Notes: a model not told the origin generated them from the sequence alone. 57,354 nt of DNA from Magnetococcales bacterium (GCA_015232405.1 JADFZS010000014.1:1-57354); one strand, 5' to 3'; positions 1-9,259 are shown, numbered from the stretch's first letter. Translations and numbers: made by a program.

Positions 1-75
1 TTTTTTCTATTACAGCAGCTAAACCAGTATGTTGCGCCATTCACATACGTCCAACTGCCGAATCTAGGTTTAATT
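1..75. repeat. Truncated copy of palindromic repeat element (copy 1)
   Basis: The first 75 bases match the right half of the full element at 50843-51014 almost base for base. The shared parts are the inner CGGCAGCTAAACC-like motif (here CAGCAGCTAAACC), the stretch through TTGCGCCATTCACATACG, and the terminal CAACTGCCGAATCTAGG. The left half lies outside the window. It sits about 240 bases upstream of pilT; the rest of the gene-free stretch (76-312) shows no other clear structure. Confidence 0.85.
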
Positions 76-312
76 AGTGCGACAATATATTTTTAAAAAA
101 AGCTCTTGAGTGTGGGGTTTGCGACAGCACAACAGCCACACCCAATAAAGAACTATTTATAGCAAATATTTTGCTCTTGATATAGGGTGGGAGAGGTCAT
201 TATTTTCTTTTGCTGGTAAATCGGTGTATCTTTTGCTAGTTATTGGTCGCAAGATAATTGTTTATTCATTGTATCTCCGGTATTTATCGGGATAAAAGAG
301 GAGAACCAAACA

Positions 313-1350
313 GTGGAAATTTCTGAACTTCTCGCCTTTAGTGTCAAAAATGGTGCATCTGACCTTCATGTCTCAGCTGGGCTACCGCCTTTAATTCGTG
401 TCGATGGTGATATTCGCCGTATAAATGTGCCAGAACTAGATCAAGAACAGGTACATGACATGATCTATGACATAATGAACGACAAACAGAGAAAAGATTT
501 TGAGGAGTTTTTGGAGACAGACTTCTCTTTTGAAGTACCAGGACTAGCCCGTTTTCGTGTGAACGCTTTTCATCAAAATCGTGGTGTAGCCGCTGTTTTT
601 CGTACCATCCCTTCAGAGATATTAACTTTAGAACAGCTAAACTGCCCACCTATATTCAAAGAGTTTGCCGATACCCCCAGAGGTTTGGTTTTGGTTACTG
701 GTCCCACAGGATCTGGCAAATCCACAACTTTGGCTGCCATGGTTGATTATAAAAACAAGAATGAATATGGTCATATTTTAACAATGGAAGATCCCATTGA
801 ATTTGTACATAAATCAAACAAATGCCTGATAAACCAGCGTGAGGTCCACAGAGATACACAGGGTTTTGACATCGCTCTACGCTCGGCTTTAAGGGAGGAC
901 CCTGACGTTATACTTGTTGGTGAAATGCGTGATTTGGAGACAATCCGTCTGGCACTCTCAGCAGCGGAGACAGGCCATCTTGTACTAGGTACACTACACA
1001 CAACCTCAGCGGCAAAAACTGTAGATAGGATGGTGGATGTCTTTCCAGCAGCCGAAAAAGATATGATCAGAACCATGTTATCTGAATCCCTGCGAGCAGT
1101 TATCTCCCAAAACTTATTAAAGAAAAAGGGTGGGGGACGAGTAGCAGCCCATGAGATAATGGTTGGCACTTCAGCTATACGAAATTTAATAAGAGAGAAT
1201 AAAATTCCCCAGATGTACTCAGCAATCCAGACCGGACGTAAAGATGGTATGGTGACTTTGGAACAGAGCTTGCAAGCATTGCTTAGCGATGGACTTATAA
1301 CAAAGCAAGCTGCCAGAGAGAAAGCCAATATCAAATCTGCGTTTAACTAG
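313..1350 (+). CDS. pilT: Type IV pilus retraction ATPase PilT
   Basis: PilT is the cytoplasmic hexameric ATPase that depolymerises type IV pili and powers twitching. The 345-residue length is typical. The N-terminus (LLAFSVKNGASDLHVSAG) is the characteristic PilT PAS-like start. Walker A GPTGSGKST lies at about residues 130-138. A Walker B region (DPDVILVGEMRD), the His box GTLHTTSA and the C-terminal AIRNLIRE retraction motif follow. The last motif favours PilT over PilB, and the length and N-terminus favour PilT over PilU. The start is GTG, with GAGGAGAA about 8 bases upstream. No other pilus gene is in the window; two lipoprotein genes follow 87 bases downstream. Confidence 0.95.
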   Translation: MEISELLAFSVKNGASDLHVSAGLPPLIRVDGDIRRINVPELDQEQVHDMIYDIMNDKQRKDFEEFLETDFSFEVPGLARFRVNAFHQNRGVAAVFRTIPSEILTLEQLNCPPIFKEFADTPRGLVLVTGPTGSGKSTTLAAMVDYKNKNEYGHILTMEDPIEFVHKSNKCLINQREVHRDTQGFDIALRSALREDPDVILVGEMRDLETIRLALSAAETGHLVLGTLHTTSAAKTVDRMVDVFPAAEKDMIRTMLSESLRAVISQNLLKKKGGGRVAAHEIMVGTSAIRNLIRENKIPQMYSAIQTGRKDGMVTLEQSLQALLSDGLITKQAAREKANIKSAFN

Positions 1351-1437
1351 TTTATATGTTTGATTATATTGGTAAAGAACATCTCTTTGGAGTTGACAGT
1401 TTCAATCATTTATTGTTGATTGCAAGGAATATTTCTT

Positions 1438-2094
1438 ATGAAAAAGTCAGTAATTAGTAGAGGTTTAACAGCCATGATATTGGCGGTGGCTCTTGCAGGC
1501 TGCTCTAGCTCATCTCCTTTGGGTAAGTTGATGCCTTTCTCAAAGCCGGAAGCTCCCAAGGCTGCTGCACCAGTTCTGCCAAATGCACCAGCTAAAATCA
1601 GTATGGATGTGGATCTTATTAGAATGAGCCATGCAGTTGCTGACGCATTGGTTGCTGAGTTGAGAAAAAACCATCCGTCATTTCATCAACGCAAACCAAT
1701 ATTGGTTACTACCTTTGTCAGTCGTAGTGATCTTGACAGCTCTTCGGAACTGGGTGTATTGATCTCTGACCATGTTGGATCACGTTTTACCCAACAGGGT
1801 TATCGGGTTGTAGAGCCGAGACTGCGTAATAACATGGCTATTCGTAAAGGCATGGGTGAGTTTATCCTTTCCCGGGATATTGCAAAATTATCTCCAGATA
1901 ATAAAGCTTATGCAGTTGTGGTTGGTAACTACACTGAGACCAAATCCATCCTGGACTTTACTGCCCGTATGATTCAGATAAAAGATCGTCAGGTTTTGGC
2001 ATCAGTTGATGCTAAAATTCCGCTAGGCATTGATATTCGTGATCTGTTGATGGCTCAAGGTGGTGGTATCTCTATGACGATTGTAAATCAGTAA
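1438..2094 (+). CDS. FlgO-like outer-membrane lipoprotein (first of two)
   Basis: A lipoprotein signal is visible: a basic N-terminus, a hydrophobic stretch and the lipobox LAGC (Cys22), followed by a Ser-rich linker. ATG 1438 is chosen because AGGA lies about 9 bases upstream; an in-frame TTG at 1420 lacks a ribosome site. From about residue 52 the protein resembles the FlgO domain of Vibrio flagellar lipoproteins, with a beta strand near ILVTTFVSRSDL, then SELGVLISDHV, GYRVVEPRLRNN and GEFILSRD. The domain assignment is by pattern recall, so the family is fairly sure but the role is not. A homologous gene follows 17 bases downstream, pointing to co-transcription and a possible heteromeric surface assembly. 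Confidence 0.75.
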   Translation: MKKSVISRGLTAMILAVALAGCSSSSPLGKLMPFSKPEAPKAAAPVLPNAPAKISMDVDLIRMSHAVADALVAELRKNHPSFHQRKPILVTTFVSRSDLDSSSELGVLISDHVGSRFTQQGYRVVEPRLRNNMAIRKGMGEFILSRDIAKLSPDNKAYAVVVGNYTETKSILDFTARMIQIKDRQVLASVDAKIPLGIDIRDLLMAQGGGISMTIVNQ

Positions 2095-2111
2095 TTGTGG
2101 AGCAAAGCCCC

Positions 2112-2675
2112 ATGAACGGTATGAATAAATCTCTTCTGGTTGCGTTTGCCACAGTGATGTTGGTTACTGGTTGTACAAAATCACCGGAACCTTATCCAAT
2201 GGTCTCTCAGCCACTAAACGGGCCGACAACCCTGGATATGCAGGGTCAGGCTCAACAGGCTGCCGACTCTATGTTACATGGCATTGCGGGTAAATTCCGT
2301 ATGAATGGGCAGAAAATTTTGCCAGCCAGTTTTGTTGATGAGCGGGATATGGATAAAACCACCCCTTTCGGAAGATTGCTCTCACGGCAGTTTTCCAACC
2401 GCTTTACCCAAGCTGGTTATTCTATGCTTGAGATCAAGCTAAGAAAAAATATTCTTCTTGAGAAAGGTCATGGGCAGTTGATATTAACCCGTGAGTTGGA
2501 AAAAATTCGTGATGCACACGATGTATATGCTGTTTTAGCTGGCAGTTATGTCACCAGCCAAAACCGGATTTTCATATCGGCCCAATTGATAAGGCTGGCT
2601 GATGGTGTAACAATTGCGGCTAACGATTTTGATATGCCACTTTCAAGAGATTTAAGATCACTATTAGTACAGTAG
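2112..2675 (+). CDS. FlgO-like outer-membrane lipoprotein (second of two)
   Basis: This is a paralogue of the preceding gene. It has a lipoprotein signal with lipobox VTGC (Cys21). The same order of motifs follows: ILPASFVDERDM, TPFGRLLSRQF, GYSMLEIKLRKN, GQLILTRELE, then a core ending in RDLRSLLVQ. ATG 2112 is preceded by GGAG with about 9 bases of spacing; ATG 2121 is also possible. It is the last gene before a strong terminator, so pilT may be transcribed with, or just before, a two-gene lipoprotein unit. A periplasmic or outer-membrane ring role, as for FlgO/FlgP, is inference only, because no flagellar gene is nearby. Confidence 0.72.
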   Translation: MNGMNKSLLVAFATVMLVTGCTKSPEPYPMVSQPLNGPTTLDMQGQAQQAADSMLHGIAGKFRMNGQKILPASFVDERDMDKTTPFGRLLSRQFSNRFTQAGYSMLEIKLRKNILLEKGHGQLILTRELEKIRDAHDVYAVLAGSYVTSQNRIFISAQLIRLADGVTIAANDFDMPLSRDLRSLLVQ

Positions 2676-2697
2676 ATTGGTCAATTATTAATTTGCG

Positions 2698-2740
2698 AAA
2701 AAAGCCCGGATATATCATAACGAGATATCCGGGCTTTTTT
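2698..2740 (+). terminator. Rho-independent terminator after the FlgO-like genes
   Basis: A near-perfect hairpin has arms AAAAAAGCCCGGATAT and ATATCCGGGCTTTTTT around an 11-base loop, and it ends in a T run. It closes the transcription unit ending at 2675 and insulates the hemerythrin gene. Confidence 0.92.
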
Positions 2741-2825
2741 GTGTTGTAACGTTGTGTATCAGTGGTGAACCTGTTAAATTGATTGGTTGGTTGTATAGCA
2801 TCTCTAAACCTTTGAAAGCCAAAAT

Positions 2826-3233
2826 ATGTCAACAACAAAAAAACATATCCCGGAAACATTGATTTTGGGAAATGACAGCATTGATTCTGAGCATGATGTG
2901 CTGTTCTCTCTGTTTGATAAAATTCAAAATGCTCTGGATAATAGTAATTATATGTTTGATTTTGAAGAGATCATTGGTGAATTGGTCTCTTATGTCTCCT
3001 TCCATTTTAAAAATGAGGAGAAATTGATGACAAAATTGGGCTATCCCAACCAGTTATGGCACAAAAAACAGCACAATTTAATGAAAGCCCATGTGCACGG
3101 ATATCTTTACCGATTTAAGTCCGACAAAGAGTCCCAAAAAAATATTGCTATTGATATCAATGATTTTATCAAAACATGGCTCATTAATCATATTGCCAAA
3201 GAGGATATGACTTTTGCCAACTATATGAAGTAG
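2826..3233 (+). CDS. Single-domain bacteriohemerythrin
   Basis: This 135-residue protein has the full set of di-iron ligands of the hemerythrin family: His23, His60 and Glu64 (HFKNE), His79 and His83 (HKKQH), His122 and Asp127 (HIAKED). Such proteins bind O2 reversibly and serve in O2 storage, delivery or sensing in microaerobic and motile bacteria. No signal peptide is seen, so it should be cytoplasmic. The gene stands alone between a terminator upstream and a convergent glycosyltransferase downstream. The ribosome site is weak. Three more hemerythrin-type proteins occur in this window. Confidence 0.93.
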   Translation: MSTTKKHIPETLILGNDSIDSEHDVLFSLFDKIQNALDNSNYMFDFEEIIGELVSYVSFHFKNEEKLMTKLGYPNQLWHKKQHNLMKAHVHGYLYRFKSDKESQKNIAIDINDFIKTWLINHIAKEDMTFANYMK

Positions 3234-3299
3234 CTTTTTATGTCATGAATATATTTGCAGTGCATAAAGGCTCTTATTAAATTACCCCTAAACAAACTG

Positions 3300-5387
3300 T
3301 CATTTACTGCTACACCATCTTTGCCAAAGTTTACGGTAGTTCTCTTCTACCTCTTTGCAATAGGTTTGCGAATTACCCAATACAGAATTATTAAAACGGT
3401 TACGCAACTCAAAGCGCAACTTTTTTAAGTTATCCATATCTTTGATATTTTGTTCGGCCTTGTCAAAAAAGTCAGCTCTATTTTTGGCTCGCCAACCATC
3501 CAACCCCAACACATGTAAAACAGATGCACATACCCGTAAACGAGTGTCATTTTCACAAGTTAAGACAGGAACCCCCATCCATAATGACTCTATGGCTGTC
3601 ATACCTCCGGCATGGGGAAATGGATCCAACATTATATCTATGTTTTCGTGAGCTTTTTGATGTTCAAAAGGAGTGGTCCCACCCATAAATATAAGGCGTT
3701 TTGGTGAGATGCCGTGTTGTTGGAAAATATCTGCTATATGTTTGGCGGTGGTTGGGCAATCAAGGGTTTTTTGTTTTAGCAGTAGTTTGGCACTGGGTAT
3801 AAGATGTAACAAATCAGCCCATAATTCATATACTTTAGGAGTGTTTTTTTCCAGACGGTTGAATGCTCCAAAAGTAATATAACCATTTTTAAAAACTGGT
3901 GGAGGGGTAACGTCAGGAAATGGAACATCCAAGTTATAATGAGCAATACAAGATAGATCAACTATCTCCTCGGTATATTTAGAGCGGAAAGATAAAGGAA
4001 TCACAACAGGGTCGGCAAAGATATAATCCATTGCTTTCATGCCGGTTCCTAATGGATACCCCCATGCACTAATTATGATAGGGGCTGGTTTGTAGGCATA
4101 GGTTAATAGTCGGCTGCCATCCATATGCCCTGTTAGGTCAACAAGGATATCTATTTTATCCTTATGAATCTGATTTGCCAACTCCACATCACTTAATTCG
4201 CAGATATTCAACCATTTAGTTGATTTTGCTTTTAATTTTATAGTTAGGCTATCCTCATCTTTTTTTCCAACATAGCAGAATATTTCAAATTTTTCTGAAT
4301 TATGATTCAATATCACAGGCCCAAACATATTTGCCGCTGAGTGATATTTAAAATAAGATCCAGCATAGCCAATGCGTAATTTTTTTTCGGGGTCTGGGGT
4401 GTTTGATAAATTTAGCCAGGAAGCCTGTAAATGTTCGGCAAATTTTTTATTCCAGCTCTGCCTTTCCCTCATAAACAGGTCTGATTTTATGTCAGAATCC
4501 AGATCTATACAGTAGATAAGATTGGTATGTGCATTTACAAAATAAGGGTCAATCGATAGGGCTTTTTGATAACATTCCGTAGCTTCATGCAATCTGTTTT
4601 GTTGATTTTTAACCAGACCAAGATTGTAATAGATCTCAGCTATATTGGGGTTTATTGAAATCGCCTTTTTATATTGAGTTTCAGCCTCTTCAAGTTTCTC
4701 TTGATCTTTAAAGATATTGCCAAGGTTGCCATAGGCATCTGTAGAGTCAGGATTAATTGCAATTAATTCTTGGTAAATATCTATCGCATTATCTAGCTTA
4801 CCTTGATCTTTTAAACAGATACCAAGCCTTATGTAAGCTGCTGAATACTCCTTGTTAATAGAGATGACTTTTTGATAACTAATAACTGCTTCATCCAGTT
4901 TTTTTTGTTCTTGCAGCACAAAGCCAAGGTTATAGTGGGCATCTTCATAATTGGGTTTAATTTGTATAGCTTTTTGTAAGTATACTATTGCTTCATTTAA
5001 GCTGCCTTTTTCTCTTAGTGCATTACCAAGGCTGTTATAGGCTTCTGCATAGTCTGGCTGTATTTGAATTGCTTTTTGTTGAACTTTAATAGTTGCATCG
5101 ATTTGTGATAACGGATAAAGGGAGGTTCCCAAATTATAATAAAGCCAGGCTTTATTATCATCTATGGCAATGGCTTTTTGAAACATCTCTACTGCTAGTT
5201 CATGGTTTTTGAAATTTTGCGCAATTAACCCTAGTAAATTTATAGCATAGATATAGTTAGGAGATACTTTAACAATTGCAGTACAGATTCGATCTGCTTC
5301 AACGAAGCGTTTAGCACTATAATGTTGCAGTGCTATATTATATGCCTCATCAACAGTTATTTGTCTATTGGGTTTCACATCTTTCAT
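3300..5387 (-). CDS. TPR protein with SPINDLY-type O-GlcNAc transferase domain (GT41-like), paralogue 1
   Basis: Residues from about 12 to 300 form roughly eight tetratricopeptide repeats (recurring A-x-x-x-LG and P-x-x patterns). Residues of about 330-690 match the GT41 catalytic region of O-GlcNAc transferase/SPINDLY proteins. Recognisable parts are RIGYAGSYFKYHSAA with the candidate catalytic His, ILVDLTGH, APIIISAWGYP, LLLKQKTL and the nucleotide-sugar part DPFPHAGGMTAIESLW followed by GVPVLT. It probably glycosylates Ser/Thr of cytoplasmic proteins, often flagellin or other surface proteins in bacteria; the substrate is unknown. No signal peptide is seen. It transcribes alone on the minus strand. 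A 741-residue paralogue with one more TPR lies at 54803-57028. Confidence 0.88.
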   Translation of the reverse strand: MKDVKPNRQITVDEAYNIALQHYSAKRFVEADRICTAIVKVSPNYIYAINLLGLIAQNFKNHELAVEMFQKAIAIDDNKAWLYYNLGTSLYPLSQIDATIKVQQKAIQIQPDYAEAYNSLGNALREKGSLNEAIVYLQKAIQIKPNYEDAHYNLGFVLQEQKKLDEAVISYQKVISINKEYSAAYIRLGICLKDQGKLDNAIDIYQELIAINPDSTDAYGNLGNIFKDQEKLEEAETQYKKAISINPNIAEIYYNLGLVKNQQNRLHEATECYQKALSIDPYFVNAHTNLIYCIDLDSDIKSDLFMRERQSWNKKFAEHLQASWLNLSNTPDPEKKLRIGYAGSYFKYHSAANMFGPVILNHNSEKFEIFCYVGKKDEDSLTIKLKAKSTKWLNICELSDVELANQIHKDKIDILVDLTGHMDGSRLLTYAYKPAPIIISAWGYPLGTGMKAMDYIFADPVVIPLSFRSKYTEEIVDLSCIAHYNLDVPFPDVTPPPVFKNGYITFGAFNRLEKNTPKVYELWADLLHLIPSAKLLLKQKTLDCPTTAKHIADIFQQHGISPKRLIFMGGTTPFEHQKAHENIDIMLDPFPHAGGMTAIESLWMGVPVLTCENDTRLRVCASVLHVLGLDGWRAKNRADFFDKAEQNIKDMDNLKKLRFELRNRFNNSVLGNSQTYCKEVEENYRKLWQRWCSSK

Positions 5388-5410
5388 ATGCCAAAATTCA
5401 TGTTATTTGC

Positions 5411-5439
5411 TTGACTTAAAGTAACATTGTCAAAGTCAA
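5411..5439. promoter_or_regulatory. Inverted repeat upstream of the TPR/GT41 gene
   Basis: TTGACTT and AAGTCAA form 7-base arms separated by 15 bases, in the 130-base gap upstream of the minus-strand gene at 3300-5387. It could be an operator or overlap the promoter. The binding protein is unknown. Confidence 0.3.
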
Positions 5440-5517
5440 TCAGGTGTCATAAATTATTATAGAAGGTCAAAAAAAGCTTGTATCTAATTACATAAAAAAA
5501 CTATTAACTTTTAAAGA

Positions 5518-5766
5518 TCACTCCCCCTTTTCCACCAGTCCTATAATCACCCTTCCTTTATGTTGGATATCTAACAATTTATGACCATTGATCCCGCAGT
5601 AGGCTGGCAGGTCATTTACAAAAGCCGGATCCGTTGCTTGTATCTCTATGGTTTGACCTTTTTCAAGGTCGAGCATAGCGGCATCTGTGCGGTAGATTGG
5701 TAGGGGGCAGAGTAGATTTTTTACATTTAATATTTTATCTGGGGAGGATTTGCTATTATCAGACAT
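5518..5766 (-). CDS. TusA-family sulfur carrier protein
   Basis: This 82-residue protein has the TusA signature CPLP, with the persulfide-carrying Cys20 and a beta-alpha-beta layout. The family relays sulfur from cysteine desulfurases to tRNA thiolation, molybdopterin or sulfur-oxidation enzymes. Its start overlaps the end of the upstream PP-loop gene by 8 bases. The two are almost certainly translationally coupled, so the most likely partner is that enzyme. It could equally be a general sulfur carrier. Confidence 0.88.
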   Translation of the reverse strand: MSDNSKSSPDKILNVKNLLCPLPIYRTDAAMLDLEKGQTIEIQATDPAFVNDLPAYCGINGHKLLDIQHKGRVIIGLVEKGE

Positions 5767-6826
5767 GCCACTCTTTTAACACCTCATGGGCCGGCATTGG
5801 GACAACAGTGAAGGTTTGGCTTTGATCTTTGCCTTCAACCACCATTGTTACCTCCGGGTGGTTTTTACCTTTACCATAACGGGCTGCCACTCGACAGGCC
5901 AGTTTTAGCTCTTCTTGGTTTGGCTCTCCCTCCACCAGAGTAAAAGGACCGGGTAGATTTTTGGCTCTTATGGTTAGACGACCTGCTTTAAAACCTGATA
6001 AAAAATTATTTTCTGACTCATCTCTACCGATTATAACTTTAAAGCTCTCATTTGGTCTTATGTGCCTACCAGCTTTTAAAAGTACAATATCCTCCATACT
6101 GTACTCTTTGTTTTGGCGATTGTTCCAAAGATCTTGCAACTTACGGGAGTAGCTCTCATCAGTTAGAAAACAGCATCCACCCGCAGGAGTAGGATAGTCG
6201 GTCAGGTTATATGAATCTGCCAGTGCCATCTGGGGTTTACGGCTACGTCCCGTGAAATTTTTTAGTTTTTTTCTATCAACCCAGCCTTTTTTTTCCGGTT
6301 CGGTCTCTGGCATATATTGGGCAGATAGAGGACGTAGTAGCCAACCTTTTACTCCTGCATCACGGTCGATAACAGGAAAAGTATCTTTACGTTGGCTCAT
6401 GGGTCTCTGACCCATAACCTCACCAGTAAAAATAAAGTCGAAGCCTAACTTTTCTTTAAGCTCCCAAGCTTTTTGCACCATAAAAATTTTACAATCCAAG
6501 CAGGGGTTCAGGTTTTTACCATAGCCATGTTTTGGGTTGGTGACAATACGGACATAATCTTCTGAAATATCCACCATATGGAGCTTTACCCCCAAGTTTT
6601 GGGCAGCATGGAGGGCGTCATGTCGAGGGGGAGGAGCACCTTTTTTGGGGTTGCGGATTGCTCCGGTATGGCTTTGAATACAAAAACCTGTGTGAAAGTT
6701 GACGCAGGCGACCTCTATACCCTGTTCTTGTAAAACTTTTACTGCCAAGCTACTGTCCAACCCACCTGATAATAGACCCAATGCCCGTATAGGTTTAGAT
6801 GCATCCCTGCATCTTTCTTCACTCAT
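5759..6826 (-). CDS. PP-loop ATPase, tRNA thiouridylase-like (ThiI/MnmA superfamily)
   Basis: The PP-loop ATP pyrophosphatase motif SGGLDSS is at residues 20-26, as in enzymes that adenylate a tRNA uridine before sulfur insertion. Two Cys pairs, CLDC (109-112) and GGCC (218-219), could carry a persulfide or bind metal/Fe-S. The last 100 or so residues form a separate domain (LLKAGRHIR, IIGRDESEN) resembling the NFACT-R/DUF814 type. It lacks the THUMP domain of ThiI and the layout of MnmA, so it belongs to a less characterised branch often annotated as a tRNA methyltransferase or thiolase. The overlapping TusA-like gene supports a sulfur-transfer role. The exact substrate is unknown. Confidence 0.72.
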   Translation of the reverse strand: MSEERCRDASKPIRALGLLSGGLDSSLAVKVLQEQGIEVACVNFHTGFCIQSHTGAIRNPKKGAPPPRHDALHAAQNLGVKLHMVDISEDYVRIVTNPKHGYGKNLNPCLDCKIFMVQKAWELKEKLGFDFIFTGEVMGQRPMSQRKDTFPVIDRDAGVKGWLLRPLSAQYMPETEPEKKGWVDRKKLKNFTGRSRKPQMALADSYNLTDYPTPAGGCCFLTDESYSRKLQDLWNNRQNKEYSMEDIVLLKAGRHIRPNESFKVIIGRDESENNFLSGFKAGRLTIRAKNLPGPFTLVEGEPNQEELKLACRVAARYGKGKNHPEVTMVVEGKDQSQTFTVVPMPAHEVLKEWHV

Positions 6827-6893
6827 AACTACATCCTTTAAACTTTTTTAAAATATTTCAAATAAACAGTTCGATCTGTTTTTATTTGTTAAA

Positions 6894-7868
6894 TTAAATC
6901 CAACGTGCAGCATCCAAAGCGTGATAGGTAAGGATAAGGTCTGCACCAGCCCTTTTAAATCCTGTTAGGGTTTCGAGTACCACCCCTTTTTCATCTATCC
7001 AACCCTGGTTGGCAGCTGCTTTTACCATGGCATATTCGCCACTTACATTATACACAGCCAAAGGTAGATCATAGTTGTTTTTGAGGTCACGAACGATATC
7101 CATAAAAGCCAAACCGGGCTTTACCATCAACATATCTGCCCCTTGTTCCAGGTCCAAGGCCGCCTCACGTAGTGCCTCAAGACGGTTGGCAGAGTCCATT
7201 TGATATGCCCTTCTATCACCAAAAGAGGGGGTGTTCTCGGCAGCTTCACGGAATGGGCCGTAGTATGCTGAAGAGTATTTTACAGCATAGGATAAAATTG
7301 GAATTTCCTCATATCCTGCCTCATCCAGTGCCCGACGGATGGCCTCTATCATACCATCCATCATGCCGGATGGGGCCACCATATCTACCCCTGCTTGGGC
7401 CTGAGCCACCGCTGCTTCACCCAGAAGGGTAAGAGTGGCGTCATTATCGACACTGTTACCTTTAATTGGCCCACAATGACCATGATCGGTATATTCACAA
7501 AAACAGGTGTCCGCAATCACAAAAAGATCCGGCAAAGCTGTTTTTATTTCACGGATGGCCTTTTGCACAATTCCGTCAGAATCCCTAGCATCACTACCTG
7601 TAGCATCTTTACTATCGGGAATACCGAATAGAATAATACCACCCAAACCCAGCTTTTCAGCCTGAGATGCCACCTCAATAGCTTTGTCAATGGAGAGTTG
7701 ATCTACCCCTGGCATTGATATAACAGGTTTTTTAATGTTTTTGCCGGGGACAATAAAAAGGGGAAGAATAAGATCTTCACAACGCAGATGATTCTCTCTC
7801 ACCATTCTACGAATTGCCGGGTTTTTACGTAGACGACGGGGTCGGTGTATTAGCCTGTTTTTAGCCAT
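6894..7868 (-). CDS. hemB: Delta-aminolevulinic acid dehydratase (porphobilinogen synthase)
   Basis: HemB condenses two 5-aminolevulinate molecules to porphobilinogen in haem synthesis. The Zn-site segment D-T-C-F-C...GHCG holds three Cys (about residues 123, 125 and 133 counted from the GTG below), so this is the zinc-dependent type. The Schiff-base lysines lie in [12 protein letters not shown] and MVKPG. The length of about 324 residues is normal. ATG 7868 is taken as the start; a GTG directly upstream (7871) is possible. The gene stands alone, 67 bases upstream of the PP-loop gene start on the same strand. Confidence 0.95.
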   Translation of the reverse strand: MAKNRLIHRPRRLRKNPAIRRMVRENHLRCEDLILPLFIVPGKNIKKPVISMPGVDQLSIDKAIEVASQAEKLGLGGIILFGIPDSKDATGSDARDSDGIVQKAIREIKTALPDLFVIADTCFCEYTDHGHCGPIKGNSVDNDATLTLLGEAAVAQAQAGVDMVAPSGMMDGMIEAIRRALDEAGYEEIPILSYAVKYSSAYYGPFREAAENTPSFGDRRAYQMDSANRLEALREAALDLEQGADMLMVKPGLAFMDIVRDLKNNYDLPLAVYNVSGEYAMVKAAANQGWIDEKGVVLETLTGFKRAGADLILTYHALDAARWI

Positions 7869-7871
7869 CAC

Positions 7872-8323
7872 TTAAAAATATCTCACATTAGTATTTGATG
7901 TTTATAGGGTGGTCATCACTGTGCCAAGTGTCAAATATAGCAAATATTTGGTTCAAGTGATCTTTTTATAATCGGGTTTAAAAAATATAGCAATGAAGTA
8001 GGGTCTGTTTTTACTCAAGATAAAAATAATTTACAAAAACAAGAGATACTTGATACAACAAAAAAAGCAACGTTGATTTATAAAATTTATTGTTATATCA
8101 ATGAGTAATTCAATGTGTCTTCATTTGCTCGTTATCTGTTGAAAGATAATATCAACAAGATCCACCATATTTTCATTCCTCTTTTTTAGTCCACCAAATT
8201 CTCCTTGGTAATTGATGGGTAGTTGTTGTACTTTTGGGGGGTTGTTACATTTAGATGAGTAGGGCACAAAGCTTTTACTTTTGTTTGTGATGGTTTTCAT
8301 AACTTTGAGAGACAATATCAACT
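7872..8323. other. Gene-poor intergenic region
   Basis: This AT-rich region separates hemB (minus) from the PP2C gene (plus) and should carry both promoters. A minus-strand frame from ATG 8300 to 8121 is open for 59 codons, but it has no ribosome site or recognisable family. I see no RNA gene or repeat. Confidence 0.5.
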
Positions 8324-9154
8324 ATGACTTTGACAATTGGCGATAGACTGCTAGCTGCTGGCAATACCGATGTTGGATGTGTAAGAACTCTCAATGAAGA
8401 TAATTATTTTGTTGATGATAAGTTGGGACTTCTGATTATTGCAGATGGTATGGGAGGGCATTCGGCAGGAGAGGTTGCCAGTGCTCAGGTTATTGCATCT
8501 GTACGGGAATCTCTAAAAAAATCAATTAAATCTGCATCCAAAGAGACGATCCTTGCAGCCCAACAAAGTATGGGAGATGGTGGTAATGTTGATGATGAGG
8601 CAACTTTAGATGATATTCCCAACCCGGTTGTGGCAATGTTACGGGATGCTTCAAATGCTGCCAACACTGCTATCAACAATATAAACCGGGAGCATCAGCA
8701 CGGTGAAGGAACCGGAATGGGTTCCACTTTAGTTGGTTTGTGGCTGCCAAGTTTCAGTGAGGTACCTGTGGCTTTTCATGTAGGGGATAGCAGACTTTAT
8801 CACTACAGCAAAAATGGTTTAACCCAGGTTACCCAAGACCACTCCATGTACCAAAGATGGGTTAATCTTGGTAGTAAGGGTCCTGCTCCAGCACAAAACA
8901 TCCTACTGCAAGCGGTGGGTCCATCGGAACATATTACCCCAGACATAAATTTTAAGGAGATGGAAAAAGGTGATGTCGTTCTTCTATGTTCAGATGGATT
9001 AACAGGCATGGTATCAACCAAAGCTATCGAAAAAGTTTTAGCAACAGCTAATGAATATAATTTGGATTCCGTTGTGGATCTTTTAATCGAGTTGGCCAGA
9101 AATGGTGGTGGCAAGGATAATATATCTGTAATTGTTGGCTGTTTTGTGAAGTAG
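8324..9154 (+). CDS. PP2C-family serine/threonine protein phosphatase
   Basis: All core PP2C metal motifs are present: R-x-x-NEDN near residues 21-27, ADGMGGH (Asp41), GSTLVG, HVGDSRLY, QDHS, CSDGLTGMV and GGKDN (Asp265). The protein should be an active Mn/Mg-dependent Ser/Thr phosphatase of the Stp/PrpC type, soluble and cytoplasmic. An insertion of about 35 acidic residues (about 70-105) separates the second and third motifs. No Hanks-type kinase is adjacent. The next gene encodes a cyclase with an FHA phosphothreonine-binding domain, a plausible functional partner. Confidence 0.93.
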   Translation: MTLTIGDRLLAAGNTDVGCVRTLNEDNYFVDDKLGLLIIADGMGGHSAGEVASAQVIASVRESLKKSIKSASKETILAAQQSMGDGGNVDDEATLDDIPNPVVAMLRDASNAANTAINNINREHQHGEGTGMGSTLVGLWLPSFSEVPVAFHVGDSRLYHYSKNGLTQVTQDHSMYQRWVNLGSKGPAPAQNILLQAVGPSEHITPDINFKEMEKGDVVLLCSDGLTGMVSTKAIEKVLATANEYNLDSVVDLLIELARNGGGKDNISVIVGCFVK

Positions 9155-9177
9155 ATTATCAAATATCAGGTAAAAAA

Positions 9178-9213
9178 GCTAATTAGCCCTATAAAAAAAC
9201 AGGGTTGATTAGC
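9178..9213. other. Hairpin between phosphatase and cyclase genes
   Basis: GCTAAT...CCCT pairs with AGGG...ATTAGC around a 10-base A-rich loop, with a 3-base internal mismatch. There is no T run on the plus strand, so it is more likely an attenuating or mRNA-stabilising structure than a standard terminator. Confidence 0.4.
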
Positions 9214-9259
9214 AGAGGTTGAAACTTGGATATTTTATAAATGTGTGTATGAGGGTGTT

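Noticed and set aside
771..1334. 187-codon open frame antisense to pilT
   Set aside because: pilT is unambiguous over the whole stretch; the antisense frame has no family resemblance.
8121..8300. 59-codon minus-strand open frame upstream of the PP2C gene
   Set aside because: It has no ribosome site, no recognisable family and a position within the divergent control region; not enough to call a gene.
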